Positions 46,211 to 56,859 of a DNA stretch of 64,000 nucleotides are shown in pieces; position 1 is the stretch's first letter, and the number at the start of each line of letters is the position of its first letter. The notes under the pieces were generated by a model. The model was not told the origin of the DNA, did not search any database, and saw only the letters and a program-made list of their open reading frames with translations. Source of the stretch: Rhodococcus sp. KRD162 (lineage in GTDB: Bacteria; Actinomycetota; Actinomycetes; Mycobacteriales; Mycobacteriaceae); contig NZ_JABFAU010000003.1 in assembly GCF_017168335.1 (NCBI RefSeq), forward strand, positions 647,561 through 711,560. The letters are read 5' to 3'. A program made the position numbers and the translations under genes.

Positions 46211-46753
46211 ATGTCTGATCCGATTCACGCTGTTTCCCCACTTGCCACCGATATCCCGGCAGGTCTGGACGTCGACAGCATCGTCGCCACCGTCCGCGAA
46301 TCCCGCGTGAGCGCGCCTGCCGACGAGGAAGCAGGGTTGTCTGCCGCGGTGGCACGCGCCGAGGATCACGGAATCGACCTGTCCATCGTGATAGTGCCGA
46401 ACGACCCGCGTCACGACTCGCAACTGCGCGATCTCGCCACTGCGGTCGGTGCGCGCGAAGGCGGGACCGTCCTGGTGCTCAGTCCGGGACAGGTGGGCAC
46501 CTTCAGTGACTCCATCAGTCGGGTCACCCTCGAAGCCGGACAGGACCGCACCTACACCGGCAATCATGTCGTCGCTGCCGACAACTTCGTCGACACGCTC
46601 GTCGACGACCAGACCCCGTGGGGCTTGCTCACCGGTGGTCTCGTGGTTGTCGTTGCCGCCGTGGCGACCCTGACGGCCGTGGTCAAGGCACGCAGATATC
46701 GCTCTGCCGCAGCCTCGACCGAAGCCGCGGAGCGAGACTCCGCCGAGCGCTGA
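46211..46753 (+). CDS. Rv1476-like membrane protein (DUF6676-type)
   Basis: A 180-residue protein in two parts: a soluble N-terminal domain (residues 1-140) with GLDVDSIVATVRESRVSAPADEE, LSIVIVPNDPRHDSQLRDLATAVGA and VLSPGQVGTFSDSISRVTLE, and one C-terminal transmembrane helix LLTGGLVVVVAAVATLTAVV followed by a short basic tail. A protein of this layout precedes ripA in M. tuberculosis, so a link to the hydrolase and the cell wall is suggested by position. Function unknown. The ATG at 46211 is preferred over an upstream TTG. Confidence 0.75.
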   Translation: MSDPIHAVSPLATDIPAGLDVDSIVATVRESRVSAPADEEAGLSAAVARAEDHGIDLSIVIVPNDPRHDSQLRDLATAVGAREGGTVLVLSPGQVGTFSDSISRVTLEAGQDRTYTGNHVVAADNFVDTLVDDQTPWGLLTGGLVVVVAAVATLTAVVKARRYRSAAASTEAAERDSAER

Positions 46754-47213
46754 ACGAGATGTGAACAAGCGCTGAACCCACGCGCCGTCGTGTCGTTCGA
46801 CTGACCGACGCACACCTCGCCCGAGTCGGTCTCGATCCCGGCCCGAGGGCCACGCGAAAAAGTCGAAAAAATTGTTTTCGGTAAACGCCGAGTTCACGGC
46901 GTCGTGCCTGGTCGAATCACAAATGTGTCATTTGTGACTGGAGTTTCTTTAGGGTGCAAAGTGTCGTACGGTGCCATTGGCACTGCTGGGGAAGGAGTGT
47001 CGCAGAAGGCGGTTGTCATCCGTGGGGAACTCGGGAGGCCACTGCTTCGGGTGTGACTGACGTGGTACACACCTGTCGTATCGCTGCGTGTTTCTTTCCT
47101 GCCCGACGAAACGCTCACCGCCCACTGCGATCGGGGTGGAGGACGGGGAGCACCTCGACGGCACGACGGTTCGACGCGAACCCGAGTGAATGCCGGACCC
47201 GAGGGAGACATTC
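46754..47213 (+). promoter_or_regulatory. Upstream region and long leader of ripA
   Basis: 460 bp without a gene. A low-GC patch near 46855-46885 is followed by a perfect 9-bp inverted repeat TCACAAATG-TGT-CATTTGTGA (46917-46937), within which TGTGTC and TGTGAC form a direct repeat with a 3-nt spacer. A candidate -10 TAGGGT at 46950-46955 follows. Transcription from there would give a leader of about 250 nt, rich in G/C stretches that can pair, ending in a strong GAGGGAGA ribosome binding site before the GTG at 47214. The repeat looks like an MtrA or CRP-type binding site. Confidence 0.5.
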
Positions 47214-48716
47214 GTGATCCGACGTCACATCCGCGGCACTCACCGCAGAGCGGTGATCCGTACCCGATTCGTGCTGGTGGGCGCAGGCCTCGTGCTCGCA
47301 TTGATGGCCACCCTGCCGGGCGTTGCCGCCGCAGTACCACCGCCACCGCCCAATCCCTCGGACAGCGACCTCGCCGCTGCAGGCAGCGCCGTCGACTCGC
47401 GACTGGGTCAGGTGGGCCAGTTGATCGACGCGATCGCGTCCGCCAATCAGCAGCTCGCGCAACTCGACGACGAAGTCGCCTCGAAGCGCGAGGGCGTCAA
47501 CAAAGCTCTGGTCGATCTGCAGAATGCACGCGACGCAGCCGATGTCGCAGCGGCGGTGGTGAGCGCAGCCCAGCAGGCGCTGGCAGATGCCGGAACCCAG
47601 ATCCAGGCAGCGCAACGCAAGTTCGACGAATTCGCGAAGTCCAGTTACACCCAGGGGTCCGGCGTCGCGTCGATGGCCTCGTTCCTCGGTTCCAGCGGAC
47701 CCGAGGACATCCTCGACCGCGCCCAGGTGCTCAGGGTGCTCTCGAGCAGTCAGAACGCCGTGCTCGACGGTTTGCAGCGGGCACGTACCGAGCAGGCCAA
47801 CCGCGAGTCGGCCGCACGTGAATCCAAGCAACAGGCCGACGCAGCAGCATCGGAAGCCGAGACCAAGAAGGCCGAGGCCGAGCAGGCCATCGCCGAGGCG
47901 CAGGCGGCACTGCAGACCGAGGCCGACCGTAAAGCGGCGATCGAATCGCAGCGTGACGCAGCGCAGTCGGAGCTCGATCTCGCGCGATCCAATGTGGCTG
48001 GGCTGCAGGATCAGCGGGCCGCGTACGGTGCCTGGGAAGCGCAGAAAGCGGCCGAGGACGCTGCAGCGGCTGCTGCAGCAGCCGCCGCACGTGAAGCCGC
48101 GGCGCAGGCAGCTGCCCGGGTGTCGGCAAATCTCGCGGCTCAGCAGCGCGCGGCAGCCATCGCCGAGGGCCAGCGATCACATGTCGACGTCGACGAGGAT
48201 TCGAGTTCGTCGACGAACAATTCGAGCGGCACTACTGCGACCACGCCGACACCTACCAAGCCGAAAAAGCCCACGACCCCCTCTGTGACGGGAAGTGCTG
48301 CAGTCGAGCTGGCCATCGACCGCGGTATGAGCCAACTCGGAGTTCCCTATTCCTGGGGTGGCGGCGACGAGAACGGCCCGACGAAAGGCATCAGGGACGG
48401 CGGAGTCGCCGACAGCTACGGCGACTACAACAAGGTCGGCTTCGATTGCTCGGGCCTGATGATCTACGCCTTCGCCGGACTCGGCATCTCGTTGCCGCAC
48501 TACACCGGCTACCAGTACACGGCCGGTAAGCAAGTTCCGTCCTCGGAGATGAAACGCGGCGACATGATCTTCTACGGCCCCAACGCCAGCCAGCACGTCG
48601 CGCTCTACCTCGGAAACGGCAAGATGCTCGAGGCTCCGCAATCGGGCTCGGTGGTCAAGGTGTCCGATGTGCGTTACAGCGGCATGACCCCCTATGCAGT
48701 GCGAATGGTCTCCTGA
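47214..48716 (+). CDS. ripA: NlpC/P60 peptidoglycan endopeptidase RipA
   Basis: Cleaves the D-Glu-mDAP bond in peptidoglycan during septation. 500 residues: signal peptide (about 1-45, hydrophobic core FVLVGAGLVLALMATLPGVAAA), a long alanine-rich coiled coil (about 60-330), a Ser/Thr/Pro linker and a C-terminal NlpC/P60 domain. The catalytic residues are Cys412 (GFDCSGLM), His461 (SQHVALYLG) and Glu473 (KMLEAPQSG), with the same spacing (49 and 12) as C383-H432-E444 in M. tuberculosis RipA. The second, shorter paralogue (RipB) that follows ripA in M. tuberculosis is absent here; moxR1 comes next. GTG at 47214 is chosen from its GAGGGAGA. Confidence 0.93.
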   Translation: MIRRHIRGTHRRAVIRTRFVLVGAGLVLALMATLPGVAAAVPPPPPNPSDSDLAAAGSAVDSRLGQVGQLIDAIASANQQLAQLDDEVASKREGVNKALVDLQNARDAADVAAAVVSAAQQALADAGTQIQAAQRKFDEFAKSSYTQGSGVASMASFLGSSGPEDILDRAQVLRVLSSSQNAVLDGLQRARTEQANRESAARESKQQADAAASEAETKKAEAEQAIAEAQAALQTEADRKAAIESQRDAAQSELDLARSNVAGLQDQRAAYGAWEAQKAAEDAAAAAAAAAAREAAAQAAARVSANLAAQQRAAAIAEGQRSHVDVDEDSSSSTNNSSGTTATTPTPTKPKKPTTPSVTGSAAVELAIDRGMSQLGVPYSWGGGDENGPTKGIRDGGVADSYGDYNKVGFDCSGLMIYAFAGLGISLPHYTGYQYTAGKQVPSSEMKRGDMIFYGPNASQHVALYLGNGKMLEAPQSGSVVKVSDVRYSGMTPYAVRMVS

Positions 48717-48881
48717 GCGAGCCACATCTGCGGCATCTCTTCGCACCACACGTGCCCGGGGTCGTTGCGCCGGCTCCGCTTGGGGGTGCCTTTCGGCGCG
48801 CTCGACGATGACCTGGAATAGTTGATCGCGGCGGTGTCGAAACGCGCCCGACGATGATCGACTGAAAGCGGTGAATTCTTG

Positions 48882-50216
48882 GTGACATCACGTGACGGCC
48901 GGATTTCGAACGACGAGGACTCGACGCGAGCCGAGCCCTCGACACCGAATCCACAGGGTGGGGAGCCGAAGCGGGTGGACAGCCCAGGCTTGGCCGAGGA
49001 CGTTCAGCTCCTCGAGAAGGCCGTGTACGAGGTCAAGCGGGTGATCGTCGGCCAGGACCGCCTGGTCGAGCGAATCCTGGTGGGACTCCTCGCCCGCGGG
49101 CACGTCCTCCTCGAGGGTGTTCCCGGCGTCGCCAAGACCTTGGCCGTCGAGACGTTCGCGAGGGTCGTGGGCGGTTCGTTCTCGCGAGTCCAGTTCACCC
49201 CGGACCTGGTGCCGACCGATCTCGTCGGCACTCGCATCTACCGCCAGGGCCGGGAGGAGTTCGACACCGAACTCGGACCTGTCGTGGCGAACTTCGTCCT
49301 GGCCGACGAGATCAACCGCGCACCTGCGAAGGTCCAGTCGGCATTGCTCGAGGTCATGGCCGAGCGACACGTGACGATCGGCGGCAAGACGTTCCCGATG
49401 CCAGACCCGTTCCTGGTGATGGCGACTCAGAACCCCATCGAGAACGAGGGGGTCTATCCCCTTCCGGAAGCTCAGCGCGACAGATTCCTGTTCAAGATCG
49501 TCGTCGACTACCCGACGGTCGAAGAAGAACGCGAGATCGTCTATCGGATGGGCATCAAGGCACCGGAGCCGAAGCAGATCCTCGACCCGAGCGAACTGAT
49601 TCGGCTGCAGAATCTGGCCGGCTCGGTGTTCGTCCACCATGCGCTCGTCGACTACGTCGTGCGGGTCATCTCCGCCACCCGTACCCCCGAGCAGTTCGGT
49701 CTGGACGACGTGGCCAACTGGATCGCCTACGGTGCCTCTCCCCGTGCGACGCTGGGCATCATCGCGGCATCGAGAGCACTCGCACTGCTGCGCGGCCGCG
49801 ATTACGTGGTTCCACAAGACGTGCTCGAAGTCATTCCCGACGTACTCCGGCATCGCCTGGTGCTGTCCTACGACGCTCTCGCGGACGAGGTGACGCCCGA
49901 GACGGTCATCTCTCGTGTGCTGCAGACCGTCGGCCTGCCTCAGGTGTCTCCACAGGCAGTGCCCGTCCAGCACGGCAACGGGGCCGGTTCGGACGCTCCG
50001 CACTTCGACGGACGCCAAGGCGGACCTCAGGGGCAGTACCCGGCCCAAGGGCCCTTGCCCGCCCCCGGCCAGTTCCCTGCTCCGGGTCAGTTCCCCGGAC
50101 ATGGACAGGTCCCCGGGGCCCAGCAGCACCCACAGGGTGGTCAGTTCGGGCAACCGGCACCGGCGATGCAGAAGCCGTCCGGTGACGGATCCTCGATCGG
50201 TACGCAGGGTCAGTGA
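48882..50216 (+). CDS. moxR1: MoxR-family AAA+ ATPase
   Basis: A 444-residue ATPase with Walker A LLEGVPGVAKTLAVETFA, Walker B FVLADEINRAPAKVQSALLEVMAE, sensor NPIENEGVYPLPEAQRDRFLF and the C-terminal lid. After about residue 350 a disordered tail rich in Pro, Gln and Gly with repeats such as PAPGQFPAPGQFPGHGQ follows. MoxR proteins work as chaperones with DUF58 and VWA partners, which are the next two genes and are coupled by overlaps. The GTG at 48882 is used; a TTG precedes it by one codon. Confidence 0.92.
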   Translation: MTSRDGRISNDEDSTRAEPSTPNPQGGEPKRVDSPGLAEDVQLLEKAVYEVKRVIVGQDRLVERILVGLLARGHVLLEGVPGVAKTLAVETFARVVGGSFSRVQFTPDLVPTDLVGTRIYRQGREEFDTELGPVVANFVLADEINRAPAKVQSALLEVMAERHVTIGGKTFPMPDPFLVMATQNPIENEGVYPLPEAQRDRFLFKIVVDYPTVEEEREIVYRMGIKAPEPKQILDPSELIRLQNLAGSVFVHHALVDYVVRVISATRTPEQFGLDDVANWIAYGASPRATLGIIAASRALALLRGRDYVVPQDVLEVIPDVLRHRLVLSYDALADEVTPETVISRVLQTVGLPQVSPQAVPVQHGNGAGSDAPHFDGRQGGPQGQYPAQGPLPAPGQFPAPGQFPGHGQVPGAQQHPQGGQFGQPAPAMQKPSGDGSSIGTQGQ

Positions 50217-51211
50217 GCGGATCCGACACCGCTCCAGTGACCGAGGGCCGTGCCGTCGGTTCACGGCCGCCCTCGTTCCGATCCGGTGAGTTGCGGGACC
50301 CGAAACTGGCAGCGGCATTGCGAACGTTGGAGCTGACGGTGCGCCGTCGGCTGGACGGCGTTCTGCACGGCGATCACTTCGGGCTGATTCCCGGCCCCGG
50401 TTCCGAACCCGGTGACGCCCGGGAATATCAACCCGGTGACGACGTTCGGCAGATGGATTGGTCGGTGACCGCGCGCACCACCCACCCGCACGTGCGTCAG
50501 TCCATCGCCGACCGCGAGCTCGAGACGTGGCTCGTGGTGGATTTGTCGGCCAGCCTGGATTTCGGTACGGCAGGGTGCGAGAAGCGAGACCTTGCGGTCG
50601 CGGCCTCGGCGGCGATCACTCATCTGACCGGCGGCGGCGGAAATCGAATCGGAGCGGTGGTGGCCACCGGCGCCACCACGACGCGCATCCCGGCTCGCGG
50701 TGGCCGGACACATACCCAGTCGATGCTCAGAGCCATCGCCACGACGCCGTCCGCAACCGACGGTGTGCGCGGCGACCTGCGAGCGGCGGTCGAGGCTCTG
50801 CGTAGACCCGAACGTCGGCGTGGGATGGCCGTGGTGATCAGTGACTTCCTCGGTCCCATCGACTGGGAGCGGTCGCTGCGCGCCATCTCGGCCCGACACG
50901 ATGTGTTGGCCGTGGAGGTACTTGATCCGCGCGACCTGGAGTTGCCCGACGTCGGTGATGTGGTGTTGCACGATCCGGAATCGGGCCGTACCCGCGAATT
51001 CAGCACGACCCCACGGCTGCGTGCAGATTTCGCGCGCGCAGCGGCAGCGCACCGCGACGAGGTGGAGAAGGCGCTCCGGCGGTGCGGTGCACCTCGACTG
51101 ACGCTGCGTACCGACGGTGACTGGATCGCCGATGTCGTCAGGTTCGTCACCGCACGCAGGCACACCATCGGTGCCGGTTTCACCAATACCGCTCGGGCGG
51201 GTTCGCGATGA
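50213..51211 (+). CDS. DUF58 domain protein (MoxR partner)
   Basis: A 332-residue soluble protein, homologue of Rv1480. It carries the DUF58 motif [33 protein letters not shown] (about residues 60-95) and a VWA-like fold, [30 protein letters not shown], with a degenerate MIDAS. Overlaps moxR1 (GTGA) and the VWA gene (ATGA), typical of MoxR-DUF58-VWA gene sets. Confidence 0.88.
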   Translation: MSGSDTAPVTEGRAVGSRPPSFRSGELRDPKLAAALRTLELTVRRRLDGVLHGDHFGLIPGPGSEPGDAREYQPGDDVRQMDWSVTARTTHPHVRQSIADRELETWLVVDLSASLDFGTAGCEKRDLAVAASAAITHLTGGGGNRIGAVVATGATTTRIPARGGRTHTQSMLRAIATTPSATDGVRGDLRAAVEALRRPERRRGMAVVISDFLGPIDWERSLRAISARHDVLAVEVLDPRDLELPDVGDVVLHDPESGRTREFSTTPRLRADFARAAAAHRDEVEKALRRCGAPRLTLRTDGDWIADVVRFVTARRHTIGAGFTNTARAGSR

Positions 51212-52200
51212 GCCTGACCGATTTCGCGTCGCCGTGGTGGCTCGGGTTTCTCCTCGTCGTCATCGCGCTGACCGCAGGCTACATCTGGGTCCAACGACGC
51301 AAGCAGAAGCACGTTCTGCGTTTTTCCAACATGGAACTGCTCGAGTCCGTCGCGCCTGTGCGGCAGAACCGGTTGCGACATCTACCCACCGCGCTGGTGC
51401 TGGTCGGTCTGATGTTCCTCACCGTCGCGCTGGCAGGTCCGACCGCGGACGAGCGCGTCCCACGCAACCGCGCGACCGTCATGCTCGTGATCGACGTGTC
51501 ACTGTCGATGGAGGCCACCGATGTCGAGCCGAGCCGCCTGGCCGCTGCGCAGGATGCGGCGAAGTCCTTCGCCGATGGTCTGACTCCCGGCATCAATCTC
51601 GGGTTGGTCGCGTTCGCAGGCACTGCGTCCGTCTTGGTTTCTCCGACAGCCAATCGCGAAGCCACCAAGTCCGCGATCGACAAATTGCAGCTCAGTGAGC
51701 GAACGGCGACCGGTGAGGCGATCTTCACCTCACTCCAGTCGATCGACACTCTCGGGGCGATACTCGGCGGCGGTGACGCGGCGCCACCCGCTCGTATCGT
51801 GCTGCTCTCCGACGGCAAGCAGACGGTGCCGCAGAATCTCGACGACCCCCGGGGCGGCTACACCGCTGCACGTGCCGCCAAGGACAAGGGCGTGCCGATC
51901 TCCACGATCTCGTTCGGTACCAGCTACGGCTCCGTCGAAATCGACGGCGACGGCGGCCCCGAACGGGTTCCGGTACCGGTCGACGACCCGTCCTTGCGAG
52001 AGATCGCAGAGCTCTCGGGCGGTAGCTTCTTCACTGCCTCGTCGATCGAGGACTTGCGTCAGGTGTACGACACCTTGGAGGAGCAGATCGGTTTCGAGAT
52101 CACCCGCGGGGACGCTTCTCGTCCGTGGCTGATTCTCGGGGTGCTGTTCATCTCGTCGGGGTTGGGTTCGGCATTGGTGATGCGGCAGAGATTGCCGTGA
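51208..52200 (+). CDS. VWA-domain membrane protein (MoxR partner)
   Basis: A 330-residue protein like Rv1481: an N-terminal membrane helix ([19 protein letters not shown]), a second around residue 60-85 ([19 protein letters not shown]), a VWA domain with MIDAS motif [19 protein letters not shown] and VLLSDGKQT, and a C-terminal helix [18 protein letters not shown]. It forms, with MoxR1 and the DUF58 protein, a putative metal-dependent chaperone complex at the membrane; M. tuberculosis MoxR1 is implicated in folding secreted proteins. Last gene of the operon. Confidence 0.9.
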   Translation: MSLTDFASPWWLGFLLVVIALTAGYIWVQRRKQKHVLRFSNMELLESVAPVRQNRLRHLPTALVLVGLMFLTVALAGPTADERVPRNRATVMLVIDVSLSMEATDVEPSRLAAAQDAAKSFADGLTPGINLGLVAFAGTASVLVSPTANREATKSAIDKLQLSERTATGEAIFTSLQSIDTLGAILGGGDAAPPARIVLLSDGKQTVPQNLDDPRGGYTAARAAKDKGVPISTISFGTSYGSVEIDGDGGPERVPVPVDDPSLREIAELSGGSFFTASSIEDLRQVYDTLEEQIGFEITRGDASRPWLILGVLFISSGLGSALVMRQRLP

Positions 52201-52989
<789 letters not shown>

Positions 52990-53061
52990 GAGTTCTTCAA
53001 GCACAAAACTTTTCGGCTGAACATCATAGATTCTCATCGTCGAGGTAAGGAACACAGCACT

Positions 53062-53886
53062 ATGGGCGGATTGCTCGAAGGCAAGACGATTCTGATCACC
53101 GGCATCATCACCGATGCCTCCATCGCATTCCACGCTGCTGCCATGGCGCAGGACCAGGGCGCGAAGGTGATCATCACCGGTTTCGATCGGCTCCGGCTCA
53201 TCGACCGCATCGCGCAACGTCTGCCCAAGGAGGTGCCCCCGGCGATCGAGCTCGACGCCACCAACGAGGAGCACCTCGCTGCGTTGGCCGATCGCGTCCG
53301 CGAGGTGGCACCCGAGGGCATCGACGGGGTTCTGCATTCGATCGCGTTCGCGCCCCGCACCCTGATGGGCCCGGATGCCAAGCCGTTCCTCGACGGTCCC
53401 GGCCCCGATGCCGCGAAGGCCTTCGAGATCTCGGCGTGGAGCTACGCGTCGCTGGCGCGTGCGGTGCTGCCGGTCATGAACGAGGGCGGCTCCATCGTCG
53501 GTATGGATTTCGACCCCCGCACGTCGATGCCGTACTACAACTGGATGGGCGTGGCCAAGGCCGCACTCGAATCGGTCAATCGCTACGTCGCCCGGGAAGT
53601 GGGCGCTGCCAAGCGTATTCGATCCAACCTCGTCGCTGCCGGGCCCATCAAGACCCTCGCCGCCAAGGCGATCGCCGGTACGGCAACCGACGATGCCGCG
53701 AAGATGAACCAACTGAACGTCTACTGGGACGGCGCTGCCCCCATCGGCTGGGACGTCAACGACCCGACCGTCGTGGCCAAGTCCATCGTCGCGTTGCTCT
53801 CGGATTGGCTGCCCGGCACCACCGGGTCCATCGTCTACGTCGACGGCGGAGCCAGCCACAACACGTATCTGCCCGACAACATGTGA
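53062..53886 (+). CDS. inhA: NADH-dependent enoyl-ACP reductase InhA
   Basis: Reduces long 2-enoyl-ACP in mycolate precursor synthesis and is the isoniazid/ethionamide target in mycobacteria. A 274-residue enzyme: [22 protein letters not shown] at the NADH site, [13 protein letters not shown] (Ser93, equivalent to Ser94), and the catalytic Tyr159 and Lys166 in [13 protein letters not shown]. Gap to fabG1 is 72 bp, with AAGGA before the ATG and a TAGATT at about 53027 that could be an internal promoter. hemH follows with no obvious terminator. Confidence 0.95.
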   Translation: MGGLLEGKTILITGIITDASIAFHAAAMAQDQGAKVIITGFDRLRLIDRIAQRLPKEVPPAIELDATNEEHLAALADRVREVAPEGIDGVLHSIAFAPRTLMGPDAKPFLDGPGPDAAKAFEISAWSYASLARAVLPVMNEGGSIVGMDFDPRTSMPYYNWMGVAKAALESVNRYVAREVGAAKRIRSNLVAAGPIKTLAAKAIAGTATDDAAKMNQLNVYWDGAAPIGWDVNDPTVVAKSIVALLSDWLPGTTGSIVYVDGGASHNTYLPDNM

Positions 53887-53988
53887 CGCCGCGGTGGGCG
53901 GAACCGTACGTTGTCTCGCTCACCGTTGGTTTCGTTCGCAGGTCGGACCTGTGTCGAGGCCGGTCTGCGACAGGGGCACAATGGATTG

Positions 53989-55071
53989 ATGACCACCCCT
54001 GGAGAATTCGACGCGCTGTTGGTGCTCTCGTTCGGCGGCCCGGAACAGCCGAGCGACGTTCGTCCGTTCCTGGAGAACGTCACTCGCGGACGCGGTGTGC
54101 CGCCGGAGCGTCTGGACTCCGTCGTCGAGCACTACATGCACTTCGGTGGAGTGTCTCCGATCAACGAGCTCAATCGTGAGATCATCGCGGCCCTTCGCGC
54201 CGAATTCGATTCGGCGGGAATCGATCTGCCGATCTACTTCGGAAATCGCAACTGGCACCCGATGATCGAGGACACCGTTGCGGCCATGACAGCGGACGGG
54301 GTCCGATCGGCGCTGGTGTTTCCGACCTCGGCGTGGGGCGGCTACTCCGGGTGCAGGCAGTACCACGAGGACATCGCTCGCGCTCGCGCCGCAGTCGGCG
54401 AGGACGCACCACACCTGCTCAAGATCCGGCAGTACTACGACCATCCGTTGATGGTCGACGCCTTCACCGACGCCGTTGCGGCCGCGCGTGCTTCGCTGCC
54501 CGATCAGTGCCGCGCCGGTGCTCGGCTGGTCTTCACCGCGCACTCGATTCCCTCTGCCGCCGACGCCAACGCCGGTCCTCCCGAGGATGGCGGCCACCTC
54601 TACAGTCGCCAGGTGGCCGAGGCATCGCGACTGGTCGCGGCCGCGTCCGGCGTCGAGGACTACGACCTGGTGTGGCAGTCCCGTTCCGGACCACCGCAGG
54701 TTCCGTGGCTCGACCCCGATATCTGTGATCACCTCGAAGCGCTCTCGGCACGGTCGGTCGAGGCGGTGATCGTGTGTCCGATCGGATTCGTCTCCGATCA
54801 TCTCGAGGTGGTGTGGGATCTCGATACCGAGGCCGAGGAGAAGGCCCGTGAACTCGGAATGGAGTTGGTCCGCGCCGGCACTCCCGGATCGGATGCGCGC
54901 TTTCCGATGATGATCCGTGAACTCGTCGAGGAATATCGCGTCGGCGGACAGTGCCGCCGCCTGGGCCGCGTGCCCGGCTACGGCTCCACTCTCGACGGCG
55001 TCCGCTGCGCCGTCGGCTGCTGCGAACAACCGACCAGACCGGCTCGTCCTGCGGCGGCGGCCACCCGCTAG
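53989..55071 (+). CDS. hemH: Ferrochelatase (coproporphyrin ferrochelatase type)
   Basis: Inserts Fe into (copro)porphyrin. 360 residues with [65 protein letters not shown], the active-site His in VFTAHSIPS and [23 protein letters not shown]. The cysteine of SGCRQYH and the C-terminal RCAVGCCEQ agree with the [2Fe-2S] cluster known in actinobacterial ferrochelatases. The ATG at 53989 is chosen from homologues. In Gram-positives this enzyme acts in the coproporphyrin pathway and would be named CpfC. Confidence 0.93.
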   Translation: MTTPGEFDALLVLSFGGPEQPSDVRPFLENVTRGRGVPPERLDSVVEHYMHFGGVSPINELNREIIAALRAEFDSAGIDLPIYFGNRNWHPMIEDTVAAMTADGVRSALVFPTSAWGGYSGCRQYHEDIARARAAVGEDAPHLLKIRQYYDHPLMVDAFTDAVAAARASLPDQCRAGARLVFTAHSIPSAADANAGPPEDGGHLYSRQVAEASRLVAAASGVEDYDLVWQSRSGPPQVPWLDPDICDHLEALSARSVEAVIVCPIGFVSDHLEVVWDLDTEAEEKARELGMELVRAGTPGSDARFPMMIRELVEEYRVGGQCRRLGRVPGYGSTLDGVRCAVGCCEQPTRPARPAAAATR

Positions 55072-55096
55072 CGGCCGCTCCAACCGTCGAGGGGCA

Positions 55097-55927
55097 TCAC
55101 GCGGAGTGCAGTGCCGCGTCGATGCTCGTCGCGACAGCGATGGTGCGAGCGGTGCGCACTGCCGCCCACAACGGTCGAAGGAGTTCCTCGCGCGCGGCCG
55201 CACCCGTCGCGGTGGGGGCCTCCGAGGGGGCGGACCCGGACGCTACGGTCAGAATGGCCGCTACCCGATCGGCCGTTTCCAGGACCCGAAATGCCCTGTC
55301 GGACATCTCGGCTGGGTAGCGGTGGCGGGCCGCTTCGGCCATCAGCGCGGCGATGCGGGTGCGGGGATCGCCGTCGAGCGTTCGGGTGGGCAGTGCCTGC
55401 ATCTGCGCCAGCGCATCCGCCGCGCCGCGTACGGCCTCGCGCATCTCGTATTCGGCCTCACCCAAGCCCTGTTCGCGGTGACCGTGCTCGGGAACGACAA
55501 TCGAATACACCGTCCAGCGCAGCACATCGGGGCCCTCGACTACTGGCACCAGTCCGATTCCCGGGCAGCCGGAAGTTCCGACGGTCACCGCTTGGCCCGA
55601 GTTCAGCGCCGCGCGTGAGAAGTCGGTGTTCGCGGGCAATCCGGTCACCGCACCGGGAGCAGGCAAGACGAGCCGGACCGTTTCCTCGCCGACGGCCGGT
55701 TGTGGCACCGTACCTGCGGTTGCCCTGATCGCCTGCAGCAGTCCGGCGATGGATTCGGCGTAACCGGGGTGCGGCAACCCGAAGGCCTCGGCCGCGGTCG
55801 CATCGCCCGCACCGACGAGATGCATCGGAGCCCACTCGAACATGGCGTCGATGACGTCGTCCGGTGAGCTGGCACCGGCCAGCCAGGAACTGGTCCACAG
55901 GGCGAGGCTTGCACTGGAAGAACACAC
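55097..55927 (-). CDS. Conserved hypothetical protein, Rv1486c-like
   Basis: 276 residues, soluble. A tract AVTVGTSGCPGIGLVPVVEG lies mid-protein and the C-terminal half is helical and alanine-rich (LMAEAARHRYPAEMSDRAFRVLETADRVAAI). No catalytic motif is recognised. A homologue occupies the same place, on the opposite strand to hemH, in M. tuberculosis. GTG start at 55927. Function unknown. Confidence 0.75.
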   Translation of the reverse strand: MCSSSASLALWTSSWLAGASSPDDVIDAMFEWAPMHLVGAGDATAAEAFGLPHPGYAESIAGLLQAIRATAGTVPQPAVGEETVRLVLPAPGAVTGLPANTDFSRAALNSGQAVTVGTSGCPGIGLVPVVEGPDVLRWTVYSIVVPEHGHREQGLGEAEYEMREAVRGAADALAQMQALPTRTLDGDPRTRIAALMAEAARHRYPAEMSDRAFRVLETADRVAAILTVASGSAPSEAPTATGAAAREELLRPLWAAVRTARTIAVATSIDAALHSA

Positions 55928-55993
55928 GACTCACGAGCATAGGTCGGCGTGGCGAACTGTGCTCGGGCACCGGTATCGCTAGCGTTGTTCGCC

Positions 55994-56821
55994 GTGAACG
56001 ACATGTACGGCGGAGACATTCTCAAAGGGCACAGTCGGATGCGCAAGGTCCCGGCACCGGAGGTGTCGGCCGAGCGTGGACTGGTGGTCGAGGATGCCGG
56101 TTCAGGTTATTGCGGGGCGGTGGTCGGGTTCGAGCGCACCTACGACGGCGACTTCGTTCGACTCGAGGACGGTGCCCGCACGACTCGTCTGTTCGCCCTG
56201 CGCGAGGCGGCATTCCTGATCGACGGACGTCGAGTGACTCTGATCCGTCCGAAGCCTGCCGCTGCGGCGCGACAGCAGACGCGCTCGGCCTCCGGTTCGA
56301 CCAAGGTCGAGGGCCTGCGGGCTCGGACGGCACGTGCGAGTCGGATCTGGGTCGAGGGTGTGCACGACGCGGCCCTCGTGGAAAGTGTGTGGGGGCACGA
56401 TCTTCGGGTGGAGGGCGTGGTCGTCGAGCATCTGGAGGGTCTCGACAATCTGGGGGAGCGGTTGGCCGAGTTCGGTCCGGGGCCGGGGCGTCGCGTCGGA
56501 GTTCTGGTGGATCACCTGGTGACCGGCTCGAAGGAATCGGCGTTGACGAGGTCGCTCGGCGAACATGTGCTCGTCACCGGTCATCCGTTCATCGATGTCT
56601 GGCAGGCGGTCAAGCCGTCCGCCGTGGGTATCGCTGCGTGGCCGAGGATTCCACGCGGCGAGGACTGGAAGACGGGGATCTGTCGGGAGCTGGGCTGGGG
56701 AAGTCCGCGAGAGGGCTGGCGGCGGGTGTACTCGTCGGTGTCGAGCTTTCGGGATCTCGAGGCACCGTTGATCGGGGCTGTCGAACAACTGGTCGACTTC
56801 GTCACCGAACAGCCCTCCTGA
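55994..56821 (+). CDS. DUF3097 family protein
   Basis: 275 residues. The N-terminus MYGGDILKGHSRM and RGLVVEDAGSGYCGAVVGFE are conserved in DUF3097. A central region WVEGVHDAALVESVWGHDLRVEGVVVEHLEGLDNL ... VGVLVDHLVTGSKES resembles a TOPRIM fold: the Glu of EG near the start and DH in the following strand match the acidic pattern, so it may act on nucleic acid, but this is a reading by eye. The GTG at 55994 is taken; the ATG at 56003 is the alternative. It sits divergent from the Rv1486c-like gene. Confidence 0.75.
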   Translation: MNDMYGGDILKGHSRMRKVPAPEVSAERGLVVEDAGSGYCGAVVGFERTYDGDFVRLEDGARTTRLFALREAAFLIDGRRVTLIRPKPAAAARQQTRSASGSTKVEGLRARTARASRIWVEGVHDAALVESVWGHDLRVEGVVVEHLEGLDNLGERLAEFGPGPGRRVGVLVDHLVTGSKESALTRSLGEHVLVTGHPFIDVWQAVKPSAVGIAAWPRIPRGEDWKTGICRELGWGSPREGWRRVYSSVSSFRDLEAPLIGAVEQLVDFVTEQPS

Positions 56822-56859
56822 GCAGCTGATCCACCGCCGGATGTCCGTTTCGTGTCAGG

